In this document: positions 48,928 through 56,343 of the stretch, piece after piece
Layout: the number at the start of each line of letters is the position of its first letter
Numbering within the stretch: the stretch's first letter is position 1
Assembly (NCBI GenBank): GCA_023444095.1
Contig: JAEZRP010000036.1
Span: 62,001 to 126,000, forward strand
DNA length: 64,000 nucleotides
Reading direction: 5' to 3'
Origin: Bacillota bacterium
GTDB lineage: Bacteria > Bacillota > Clostridia > Christensenellales > Aristaeellaceae
Notes under the pieces: generated by a model
Database searches by the model: none
What the model saw: the letters and a program-made list of their open reading frames with translations, nothing else
What the model was told of the DNA's origin: nothing
Position numbers and translations under genes: made by a program

Positions 48928-48953
48928 AGAACGGCAGACGCCGTTCTTTTTTG
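48928..48953 (+). terminator. Terminator of the GDPD-GNAT gene
   Basis: A perfect 8-bp stem (AGAACGGC/GCCGTTCT), 4-base loop, then TTTTT. Confidence 0.88.
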
Positions 48954-49173
48954 CGCAACCCGGATGGTTTATTTGATCCGTAAGGACAATGTTCCCGTAT
49001 CATGTTATATGGAGAAAACCGAAGATCGCGGGTGATTGGATGTACAAGACGCAGCAGACCGCGCGCACCGGGTGCGCATACAGCAGTGTCGTAAGCGTTT
49101 GCCCGGATCATCAGCTGCCCACGCTTGCCTTTTCCGCCGAACGCTGGTAAAATCGGGGGAGGGGAGGCGCACC

Positions 49174-49794
49174 ATGAAGATTCACGTTCCAAAGTATCAG
49201 GAGATCGCAGCCGACATCGCGGGCAAGATTGCCAGCGGCGCGTACAAGGAGGGAGAGCGGATCTACATCCGTTCGTCGCTTGTGAGCCAGTACGGCGTGT
49301 CGAGCGAGACCACGCGCCGGGCGGTGAGCGTGCTTTCCGACATGGGGATCGTCGAAGCGACCAAGGGCAGCGGCGTCCGGATCGTTTCCCGCCGCCTCGC
49401 GCGCGATTTTGCCGAAAAGTTCGATTCCATCAGCCAGATGAGCGACCTGAAGCGCCGGATTCTCGACGAGGTAGACCGCCAGATATCCGCCTCGCAGGCC
49501 GTCAAGGAGTTGGTCTCCGATCTCATGTACCGCACGGAGCGCTTTCGCTCGGTCAATCCCTTCGCCCCGTTCGAGATCGAGGTGGACAATTCGGTCTCCT
49601 GCCTCGGGAAGAGCCTTTCCGATCTGAATTTCTGGCACAACACCGCCGCGACCGTCGTCGCCATCCGGCGGGGCGACAAAATCATCATCTCGCCCGGCCC
49701 CTACGCCTCGTTCGAGGCGGGGGACGTCGTCTATTATGTGGGCGACGAGGGGTGCCACGAGCGCGTGCGGCAGTTTCTTTACGGCAGTCAATGA
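49174..49794 (+). CDS. busR: BusR-like regulator: GntR-type winged helix plus RCK_C domain
   Basis: 206 residues. Residues 1-75 form a GntR-type winged helix (YQEIAADIAGKIASGAYKEGE, SLVSQYGVSSETTRRAVSVL, GIVEATKGSGVRIV). A coiled linker follows. Residues ~120-206 form an RCK_C/TrkA-C domain (GKSLSDLNFW, TVVAIRRGDKIIISPGPY, FEAGDVVYYVGD). This two-domain plan is that of BusR, the cyclic-di-AMP-responsive repressor of the BusA/OpuA glycine betaine transporter in streptococci and lactococci, and an OpuA operon follows directly. GGGGAGG lies 6 bases before the ATG. Confidence 0.82.
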   Translation: MKIHVPKYQEIAADIAGKIASGAYKEGERIYIRSSLVSQYGVSSETTRRAVSVLSDMGIVEATKGSGVRIVSRRLARDFAEKFDSISQMSDLKRRILDEVDRQISASQAVKELVSDLMYRTERFRSVNPFAPFEIEVDNSVSCLGKSLSDLNFWHNTAATVVAIRRGDKIIISPGPYASFEAGDVVYYVGDEGCHERVRQFLYGSQ

Positions 49795-49808
49795 CTCGCT
49801 GATCTGCG

Positions 49809-49837
49809 CGACCTCCGTTTGACGGGGGTCGTTTTTT
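49809..49837 (+). terminator. Terminator of busR
   Basis: A 9-bp stem (CGACCTCCG with CGGGGGTCG, one G-U), 5-base loop, then six T. Confidence 0.87.
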
Positions 49838-49933
49838 GAGCCGTTTGCCGCGATATGCTGTAAAAATGAAGTCAAAACTTGGCTCATCTGTGCGAAACCG
49901 CGCCGATTCGATCCGGATCGACGGTCTTTGCGT

Positions 49934-49996
49934 TTGACAAACGGCCTGCTCCTGTGTTACCATGTAATAAACAACATAAATGAAAATACATGTTGT
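49934..49996 (+). promoter_or_regulatory. Promoter and possible BusR operator of the opuA operon
   Basis: TTGACA (49934-49939), 18-base spacer, TACCAT (49958-49963). Just downstream an inverted repeat ACAACAT (49971-49977) and ATGTTGT (49990-49996) lies over the transcription start region, a likely site for the adjacent regulator. Confidence 0.6.
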
Positions 49997-50019
49997 AACT
50001 TATCGCAGGGAGTGTATGC

Positions 50020-51207
50020 ATGGTCAAACTCGAAGTAAAGGACGTTTACAAGGTCTTCGGGCCGTCGCCGGAAAAGATCGTTCCGCTGCTGCAGGGCGGC
50101 GTGGACAAGGGAGCCATCCTGAAAAAACACAAGCACTCGGTCGGTGTGAACCGGGCGAGCTTTTCGGTCTCGGAGAGCGAGATCTTCGTGGTCATGGGGC
50201 TTTCGGGCAGCGGCAAATCGACGCTCATCCGCTGCCTCAACCGTCTGATCGATCCGACCGCGGGCGCCATCAAAATTGACGGCGAGGACATCGCGAAGGC
50301 GAGTCCGAACGCGCTTCGCCAGATCCGGCGGAAGAAGATCGCGATGGTGTTTCAGAACTTCGCGCTCCTGCCGCACAGGAGCGTCCTCGACAACGTTGCC
50401 TTTGGGCTCGAGATTCAGGGCGTGGACGCCGAGACGCGCAGAAAAAAGGCGCGCGATATGTTGGAGCTCGTCGGCCTCAAGGGTTATGCCGATTCGAAGC
50501 CCAGCGAGCTTTCCGGCGGCATGCAGCAGCGCGTGGGCCTCGCGCGCGCCTTCGCCACGGAGGCGGACATTCTGCTCATGGACGAGGCGTTCTCCGCGCT
50601 CGACCCGCTCATCCGAAAGGATATGCAGAACGAACTTCTCGCGCTTCAGCGCAAAATGAAAAAGACGATCGTGTTCATCACCCACGATCTCGACGAGGCG
50701 CTCAAGATCGGCGACCGCATCGCCATCATGAAGGACGGCTTGATCGTGCAGATCGGGACGCCCGAAGAAATTCTGCGGCACCCCGCGGACGACTACGTCA
50801 CGGAGTTTACCCGCGACGTGAACCGTTCGCGCGTCTTGACTGCATCGGCGGTGATGCGCGAGGCGGAGTCCATCGTGCTCGAGCGCTCGGGCGTTCGGAT
50901 CGCCATGCGCAGAATGCGCGAATTGAGCATTTCGAGCATATACGTCACCGACCGCGCGGGGAAGCTTCTCGGCATCGCGCGCATCGACGAGGTCTCAAAG
51001 CTCGCACGCGAGAACCGGGAGGAGCTCGCGTCCGTGGTGGACCGTGAGGTCGAAACCGTCGGCCCCGACGCGCCCATCGACGAGATTATCCCGCTGTTTT
51101 TGAAGTCGGCGTATCCCGTCGCGGTCGTCGACGGCGAGCGCACGCTGAAGGGAATCATCTTCAAGGCGTCCGTGCTCGCGGGCATCGCCGGAGAGGAGGG
51201 AGCCTGA
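50020..51207 (+). CDS. opuAA: Glycine betaine/proline ABC transporter ATP-binding subunit with CBS domains
   Basis: 395 residues. The N-terminal extension (VYKVFGPSPEKIVPLLQGGVDKGAIL) is typical of ProV/OpuAA. ABC motifs: GLSGSGKSTLIRCLNR, QNFALLPHRSV, LSGGMQQRVGLARAF, ILLMDEAFSALDP, THDLDEA. Residues ~265-395 form a tandem CBS pair (MREAESIVLERSGVRIAMRRM; VETVGPDAPIDEII), the regulatory module that senses ionic strength or cyclic-di-AMP in related transporters. It energises osmolyte uptake. The permease start overlaps its stop by one base. Confidence 0.95.
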   Translation: MVKLEVKDVYKVFGPSPEKIVPLLQGGVDKGAILKKHKHSVGVNRASFSVSESEIFVVMGLSGSGKSTLIRCLNRLIDPTAGAIKIDGEDIAKASPNALRQIRRKKIAMVFQNFALLPHRSVLDNVAFGLEIQGVDAETRRKKARDMLELVGLKGYADSKPSELSGGMQQRVGLARAFATEADILLMDEAFSALDPLIRKDMQNELLALQRKMKKTIVFITHDLDEALKIGDRIAIMKDGLIVQIGTPEEILRHPADDYVTEFTRDVNRSRVLTASAVMREAESIVLERSGVRIAMRRMRELSISSIYVTDRAGKLLGIARIDEVSKLARENREELASVVDREVETVGPDAPIDEIIPLFLKSAYPVAVVDGERTLKGIIFKASVLAGIAGEEGA

Positions 51208-52091
51208 TGGGAACATTTGACAAGCTGCCCATCGGAAAGGCCATGGAGCGCATCATCGACTGGATGACCACGAACATGGCGGGCTTCTTTTCGGGCATCA
51301 AGGAGGGGCTCGGCGGGCTCGTGGACGGGATCGGCTGGCTGTTGACGCTCATTCCCGTATGGCTGTTTATCCTGCTGCTGGTGTTCCTCGCGTGGTGGGT
51401 GTCCGGAAAGGGCATCGCCGCCTTCACCGCCGTGGGGCTTCTGCTCATTCATAACCTCGGGCTATGGGACAAGACGATGCTGACGCTCGCCATGGTCGGC
51501 GCGTCGACGCTCATCGCGCTCGTCGCGGGCCTTCCGCTCGGCATCCTCATGGCGAAGAGCGACGCCGCCAACCGGGTCGTCCGGCCGATATTGGACTTCA
51601 TGCAGACCATGCCGGCGTTCGTGTACCTCATTCCTGCGGTCTACTTCTTCGACCTCGGGACGGTGCCCGGCGCGGTGGCGACGGTGATCTTCGCCATGCC
51701 GCCCATCGTCCGGCTCACGAGCCTGGGCATTCGGCAGGTGCCCGGCGACGTGGTGGAGGCGGCGCGCTCCTTTGGCGCGACGTCGTCGCAGCTCCTTTTC
51801 AAGGTGCAGATTCCGCTGTCGGTTCCGACCATCATGGCGGGCCTCAACCAGACCATCATGCTGGCGCTTTCCATGGTCGTCATCTCGGCCATGATCGGCG
51901 CGGACGGACTCGGCCGAACGGTGTACGAGGGCATCACCCAGATGAAGGTCGGCAAGGGCTTTGAGGGCGGCGTGGCGGTCGTCATCATGGCGATGCTGCT
52001 CGACCGCATCACACAGTCCATCGGCACGGCCAATGACAAGTCTGGAAGAGCGTTCGTCCGGCGCGGGCTGGACAAGCGCCATTCCATATAA
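51207..52091 (+). CDS. opuAB: Glycine betaine ABC transporter permease
   Basis: 294 residues, about six to seven membrane helices. The ProW/OpuAB pattern is clear: LPLGILMAKSDAANRVVRPILDFMQTMPAFVYLIP and the EAA loop EAARSFGATSSQLLFKVQIPLSVPTIMAG, then LALSMVVISAMIGADGLG. The start lies in the sequence TGATG at the opuAA stop. No substrate-binding domain is fused; that gene follows separately after a 178-base gap. Confidence 0.94.
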   Translation: MGTFDKLPIGKAMERIIDWMTTNMAGFFSGIKEGLGGLVDGIGWLLTLIPVWLFILLLVFLAWWVSGKGIAAFTAVGLLLIHNLGLWDKTMLTLAMVGASTLIALVAGLPLGILMAKSDAANRVVRPILDFMQTMPAFVYLIPAVYFFDLGTVPGAVATVIFAMPPIVRLTSLGIRQVPGDVVEAARSFGATSSQLLFKVQIPLSVPTIMAGLNQTIMLALSMVVISAMIGADGLGRTVYEGITQMKVGKGFEGGVAVVIMAMLLDRITQSIGTANDKSGRAFVRRGLDKRHSI

Positions 52092-52136
52092 TACCAATTT
52101 CGAATTTTAGCTTATCATCGCGCCGAATCTTTTTCC

Positions 52137-52201
52137 GCCCTGCTTTGTCGCCTTCCGCTCAACGTAGCGCTGCTACGCCTCGCTTCGGCTCCGCGCAGGG
52201 C
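52137..52201. repeat. Palindromic intergenic element between opuAB and opuAC
   Basis: An outer inverted repeat GCCCTGC (52137-52143) and GCAGGGC (52195-52201) encloses an inner one, CGTAGC (52163-52168) and GCTACG (52172-52177). It can fold into a long branched hairpin. It lacks a T run and looks like a REP-type element or an mRNA-stabilising structure that sets the ratio of binding protein to permease. Confidence 0.55.
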
Positions 52202-52269
52202 ATGAAAATCGATCGCCGCTTTGGACAAGTTATCATTCTCCATTGGTAAAAAACACAAGGAGGAGAACA

Positions 52270-53139
52270 ATGACAAGAACGAAGAGAATTTTGGGGATTG
52301 CTTTGGCGCTTCTCATGCTGACCGTTTCCGTCTCGATGACCGCCTCTGCGCAGTCCAAGGGGACCGTCAAGCTCGCATACGTCAACTGGTCCGAGGGAAT
52401 CGCCATGACGAACCTCGCGGCGGTCGTACTCGAGGACAGGCTGGGTTACGACGTGGAGCTCACCATGGCGGACGTCGCGCCGGTTTTCACATCCGTCGCG
52501 AGCGGCAACAGCGACGCATTTCTGGAGGCGTGGCTTCCCATTACCCACGCGAGTTACATGGAGGAGTACGGCGAAAATCTCGTCGACCTCGGCGTCGTGT
52601 ACGAGAACGCCGTGCTCGGCCTCGTGGTGCCCGCCTACGTCGAGGTCAGCAGCATCGCGGAGCTGAACGACTACAAGGATGCGTTCGGCGGCGAGATCGT
52701 CGGCATCGACGCGGGAGCGGGAATGATGGCGCAGACGGAGCTCGTCATCGAGGAGTACGGGCTCGACTTCGAGCTTCTGCCCGGCTCCGGCCCCGTCATG
52801 ACGGCGGCGCTTGGCAAGGCCATCGACGCGGGCAAAGCCATCGTCGTGACCGGTTGGGCACCGCACTGGATGTTCGCGCGCTGGGATTTGAAGGTGCTTG
52901 AAGATCCGCTGGGAATCTACGGCCAGGCCGAGAACATCCACAAGCTCGCCCGCGTGGGCCTCGAGGACGATATGCCCAAGGTGGCGGATTTCCTGAAGGC
53001 ATTCGCGATGACGGACGCAGAGCTTGGCGACCTGATGGGTGTCATTGAGGAGTCCGGGGATCAGGAGGTCATCGACGTGGCCCGCGCGTGGGCGAACGAC
53101 CACGCCGAACTCATCGACAGCTGGCTCGCACAGGAGTAA
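52270..53139 (+). CDS. opuAC: Glycine betaine/proline substrate-binding protein
   Basis: 289 residues. Signal peptide MTRTKRILGIALALLMLTVSVSM followed by TASAQS; no lipobox Cys, so it appears secreted rather than lipid-anchored, which is unusual for a Gram-positive binding protein. The mature protein has the OpuAC fold: KLAYVNWSEGIAMTNLAAVVLED, DAFLEAWLPITHASYMEEYG (aromatic betaine cage), VTGWAPHWMFARWDLKVLEDP. The ATG has AAGGAGGAG upstream. It completes the OpuA system. Confidence 0.94.
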   Translation: MTRTKRILGIALALLMLTVSVSMTASAQSKGTVKLAYVNWSEGIAMTNLAAVVLEDRLGYDVELTMADVAPVFTSVASGNSDAFLEAWLPITHASYMEEYGENLVDLGVVYENAVLGLVVPAYVEVSSIAELNDYKDAFGGEIVGIDAGAGMMAQTELVIEEYGLDFELLPGSGPVMTAALGKAIDAGKAIVVTGWAPHWMFARWDLKVLEDPLGIYGQAENIHKLARVGLEDDMPKVADFLKAFAMTDAELGDLMGVIEESGDQEVIDVARAWANDHAELIDSWLAQE

Positions 53140-53145
53140 CCAAAT

Positions 53146-53179
53146 GACAGGTGGCGGCGCATTTGCGCCGCCACCTGTC
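53146..53179. terminator. Bidirectional hairpin between opuAC and the URO-D-like gene
   Basis: A perfect 15-bp stem with loop ATTT lies between two convergent stops. Only a short T run follows, but the stem is very strong and serves both strands. Confidence 0.75.
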
Positions 53180-53189
53180 TGTTCCGCAA

Positions 53190-54245
53190 TTACACGCCCA
53201 GCACTTCCCGCGCCGCCCGCGCGTCCGCCGCGCGCACCTCGCCCGTGAAGTACAGCCCGCTTTTGATGATTTTCGATACATAGCCGAAGTCCTCGACGCT
53301 CCCGACGATCATCTGCCGCTTGCCCGCCGTCGCGATCCTTTGATAGACGTCGACCCAGTGCCGCGCACCTGGCTTCCCGTCGCCGTACACCCACTGCACC
53401 GCGTCCAGCTTTTCGATCTTCAGAATGTCGTCCAGATGGTTGAGCTCCCCGACGCCGTCGAGGTGGTAGATGGTGTGCGGCAGGATTTCGCAGTCCCGTA
53501 TCAGCGTCGGGAGCACAAATTTCCGGAACATCTCGACGCCGATCATGTAACAGAAGTCGCATTGCAGGATGTAGGATGGGGACTTGCTCAAAAGCCCCGA
53601 CCAGTCCGTGTGCACCCCCTGCGGCGCGAGGGTTTCCGACATGTCCTCGTAGGCCGCCCGCCACGCGCGCTCCGTTTCGGCGATCACGCGCAGAACCTCG
53701 TCGGGTTCGTCATAAAGGTCAACGAGCAGGTTCTGCGTGCCCCGAAACGTCGCGACCACGTCCATGACTCCGCCCAAATCCGGCATGCCCATGACGACCA
53801 GACCGCCCCACTTTTGATAGGCCGCGCGGTAGATGTCCTTGATCCGTTGAACCCATATGTTTTCGGGGTCGTATCTGATGTGGATCTCGCCGATCTCCCG
53901 CTCCCGGTCCGGGAAGAACCACACCCCGCCGGTCGCGTTGTCGAGCTTCGCGCCGCAGAAGGCCGCGAGCACGCCGGGGCCGAACTTGTCAAAGCTCACC
54001 ATCGGGAACGCGTCGCCAAGGTACTCGTATCCGCTCAGATGCGCGTCGAGCGCGTCCACGACTTTCTCTGCCGACTGCGAGAAGTCCGCGCAGGTCGCCT
54101 GCGAGAGAACCGGTCCCGCCGGCCGCGTGGGGTACCTGTCCCGCACGGAGAGCTTCACGAGCGGCCTGTCAAGCGTCCCGGCCCACCACTTTTCGTGCGC
54201 CCCAAGCGCCCGCTCGAGCCGTTCGAAGTCAAAATGAATCGCCAT
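53190..54245 (-). CDS. Uroporphyrinogen decarboxylase (URO-D) family protein
   Basis: 351 residues, TIM-barrel of the URO-D/MtaA superfamily, whose members include methylcobamide methyltransferases besides true HemE. Segments: FPMVSFDKFGPGVLAAFCGA, GMPDLGGVMDVVATFRGTQNLLVDLYDEPDEVL, TIYHLDGVGELNHLDDIL and AVQWVYGDGKP. The HemE N-terminal RAxR motif is absent, so haem synthesis is unlikely. The HLDGVGE segment suits zinc or substrate binding. The ATG at 54245 has GGGGAGG 6 bases upstream. It lies 21 bases behind the AraC-GyrI regulator gene, in one operon. Confidence 0.8.
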   Translation of the reverse strand: MAIHFDFERLERALGAHEKWWAGTLDRPLVKLSVRDRYPTRPAGPVLSQATCADFSQSAEKVVDALDAHLSGYEYLGDAFPMVSFDKFGPGVLAAFCGAKLDNATGGVWFFPDREREIGEIHIRYDPENIWVQRIKDIYRAAYQKWGGLVVMGMPDLGGVMDVVATFRGTQNLLVDLYDEPDEVLRVIAETERAWRAAYEDMSETLAPQGVHTDWSGLLSKSPSYILQCDFCYMIGVEMFRKFVLPTLIRDCEILPHTIYHLDGVGELNHLDDILKIEKLDAVQWVYGDGKPGARHWVDVYQRIATAGKRQMIVGSVEDFGYVSKIIKSGLYFTGEVRAADARAAREVLGV

Positions 54246-54266
54246 CGGATTCCTCCCCGTTTTCAA

Positions 54267-55085
54267 TCAGATTTTTTCAACGAAGCACGATACCTGGATC
54301 TCGCAATAGTCCGCGCCGCACTGATCGAGATCCACCGCCTCGAGGAAGCTTCCGTCCCAATAAAGGCCGCCGTCCGAAAACCAATGGCCGACGACCAGCG
54401 CCGCGAGCAAGCGGAAGCGCGTCGCGCCCGTCGCGTCGAGGGCGTGAAGGCCGCTGTACTGAAACACCGCCCACTTTCCCGCCGGGTACGTCCAGACGTC
54501 GTCGCCCGGACCTTCGACGAGGTAGTCGTGCGCGAAGTGCGAGGCGGGAGAGGGCCTGCACGCGGCGCGCAGCGCGCGGGAGCGCGCAGCCGCAAGCCCG
54601 TCCAGGAGCGGCGTTCCCGAGAGAAGGTTGTCCTGATAGTTGTAGGCGCGCGCGGCGCCCGAAATTCGGAATCCGGGCCGGAGAATCAGCTTCGGCTGGC
54701 CGAGCATGCCGCCCGCCGAGACGGTCATGCCCTCGAGGTTCGGGACGTTCACGATCTCCGCGACCTCGCCCCGCCGCCGGAACCGTGCGGGCGTCGCTTT
54801 GTATGCCTCGCGGAACGCGCGGATGTAGCTTTGCTCGTATTCGAAGCCCCAGTCGAGCGCGATCGAAAGGATCGGGTCGCCCCGGAAAAGCTGCGGGAGG
54901 CTGTTCGCCAGCCGCCGCGCGCGCACATAGGCCATGGGCGTAAGTCCTGTCAGTCGGCTCAAAAGCCGCGTGATCTGGAACACGGAAAGGTCGCTCACCT
55001 CGGAGAGCGTGAAGAGGGTGAGCGGCGCGGACAGGTTTTCCTCGATGTATCCCAAAAGGGCCTTGACCTTTTCCCGGATCGTCAT
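54267..55085 (-). CDS. AraC family regulator with GyrI-like ligand domain
   Basis: 272 residues. N-terminal AraC DNA-binding domain with two helix-turn-helix units (TLFTLSEVSDLSVFQITRLLSRLTGLTPMAYV; PILSIALDWGFEYEQSYIRAFREAYKATPARFR). The C-terminal half (~125-272) is a GyrI/SOUL-like effector domain (KWAVFQYSGLHALDATGATRF, EIQVSCFVE), the plan of Rob- or SoxS-like drug-sensing regulators. I chose the ATG at 55085 because GGAGGG lies directly upstream; two earlier in-frame ATGs have no site. It is divergent from the unknown gene at 55164 and followed by the URO-D-like gene. Confidence 0.88.
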   Translation of the reverse strand: MTIREKVKALLGYIEENLSAPLTLFTLSEVSDLSVFQITRLLSRLTGLTPMAYVRARRLANSLPQLFRGDPILSIALDWGFEYEQSYIRAFREAYKATPARFRRRGEVAEIVNVPNLEGMTVSAGGMLGQPKLILRPGFRISGAARAYNYQDNLLSGTPLLDGLAAARSRALRAACRPSPASHFAHDYLVEGPGDDVWTYPAGKWAVFQYSGLHALDATGATRFRLLAALVVGHWFSDGGLYWDGSFLEAVDLDQCGADYCEIQVSCFVEKI

Positions 55086-55163
55086 GCGCCCTCCGCAATC
55101 CGCGTTCATTTTTCCGTCAATTTCCATGGTATGATATTATCACAAAAGAGGGGAGGAGCCAAT

Positions 55164-56177
55164 ATGAAATTGCCCGAATCCGCGCACGTTCTGCATGGCG
55201 GGGCGGTAGACCGGCAGGGGCCGCCGCTGAATCCGCACTCCGTTGCGTTCTCGGCAGCCATGATGTCCCTGAAGGTGTTCATGCGCCTCGGACACGACAC
55301 GTACGAGATGTCGGCCCACAACCGCATGTGGCGTGGTGACCGCGACTATCTCCGCTATCTCTTCGTCTCCGGCGAGGGATTCCGCTTCCTGTTTGACGCG
55401 GCGGAGTACTTCCGCTTTTCTCTTCCGGAGGGCGACGCGCCGGTCCGGGACTGTTTCGCTCTTACGGGCGTTCCCGTGCAGGTTCTTCCGCGCCCGGACG
55501 GGACGCGCGTTCTGGAAAACCTTGCGGAAGGGTATCCTGCTTTGCTCCTCGGGCGCGCGACGGGTGATCGGGTCCTGCTCGCGACGGGATACGAAGGCGG
55601 CGGCCAGACGCTCGTCGCCTGGACGTTCATACCCGGCGGCGACATGACGAACAAGAGCTTTTCCCCGGAGGACTGCCAGTTCATTGAAGGCTGGCGGGAA
55701 GGCCTCGACGCGGCGCTGCTCGTGCGGGGAAAGCCGGTTTCGCCCACCGATGCGGAGCTTTCCGCCGTCTATCGCCGCGCGCTCGTGCGGGGCGAGGCGG
55801 CGCTGCGCGCGGGTCGGAGCGCGCCCTATGGAAAGGCCGTCAATTTTTACGATGACTGGATCGCGCGCGTGCGGGGCGGGGAGCTGTCGAGCCTCTATCC
55901 CGCCATTTGGGATCTGGCGGAGCGGCGTTTGTACCTCGCGAACTTTTTCGAGCACTTCCGTCCGGCGTTCGGGGACAAGGCGTTTCAGACGGCGTTCGAG
56001 GCGGGCGATCAGATCCATTCACACATGTGGCGCGTCCACGCGCTCGCCGAGGAAAACCGGAAGAGCGGCGCGTCCGTCCACTGGGAGATCGCCGAAATTC
56101 TCGAAAAGTGCCGCGCCCTCGACAAGAGCATCGCGGACGACATCGCCGCGTGGCTCGACCAAAATCGGGAAGCATGA
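55164..56177 (+). CDS. Unknown protein, possibly with a C39/BtrH-like N-terminal fold
   Basis: 337 residues. The ATG at 55164 has GGGGAGGAG 5 bases upstream; the frame is open much further upstream, but that part is antisense to two genes. Residues 30-160 (HSVAFSAAMMSLKVFMRL, GYPALLLGRATGDRVLLATGYEGGGQTLVAWTF) recall the peptidase-C39-like or butirosin BtrH N-terminal fold, with a GxxVLLxxGY strand, but no catalytic Cys is evident. The rest is helical (NFYDDWIARVRGGEL, ASVHWEIAEILEKC). It is divergent from the AraC-GyrI gene, which may control it. A TATGAT box is at 55130-55135. Confidence 0.55.
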   Translation: MKLPESAHVLHGGAVDRQGPPLNPHSVAFSAAMMSLKVFMRLGHDTYEMSAHNRMWRGDRDYLRYLFVSGEGFRFLFDAAEYFRFSLPEGDAPVRDCFALTGVPVQVLPRPDGTRVLENLAEGYPALLLGRATGDRVLLATGYEGGGQTLVAWTFIPGGDMTNKSFSPEDCQFIEGWREGLDAALLVRGKPVSPTDAELSAVYRRALVRGEAALRAGRSAPYGKAVNFYDDWIARVRGGELSSLYPAIWDLAERRLYLANFFEHFRPAFGDKAFQTAFEAGDQIHSHMWRVHALAEENRKSGASVHWEIAEILEKCRALDKSIADDIAAWLDQNREA

Positions 56178-56307
56178 AGCATGGGATGAGACCTACTCTC
56201 TTCCGTTCGGCGCGAATTCAGGACTTCGCGCCGGGGACGCGGGGGAATTTTGCGAGAATGTTTGCTTGCGCGGCGAGGGCGGCTGACCGGCCGCGATCGC
56301 ACGAAAA

Positions 56308-56335
56308 CGGGGCCCGGAAAACCGGGCCCCGCGTC
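56308..56335. terminator. Terminator of the hydrogenase operon, shared with the convergent gene
   Basis: A perfect 10-bp stem (CGGGGCCCGG/CCGGGCCCCG) with loop AAAA. On the minus strand it is followed by TTTTCG, and the hydA stop lies 9 bases before it. Confidence 0.85.
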
Positions 56336-56343
56336 GTTTTGAG

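Noticed and set aside
53151..55163. Long upstream extension of the frame that ends at 56177
   Set aside because: It is antisense to the URO-D-like and AraC genes, Arg-rich in translation, and the real start at 55164 has a strong ribosome-binding site.
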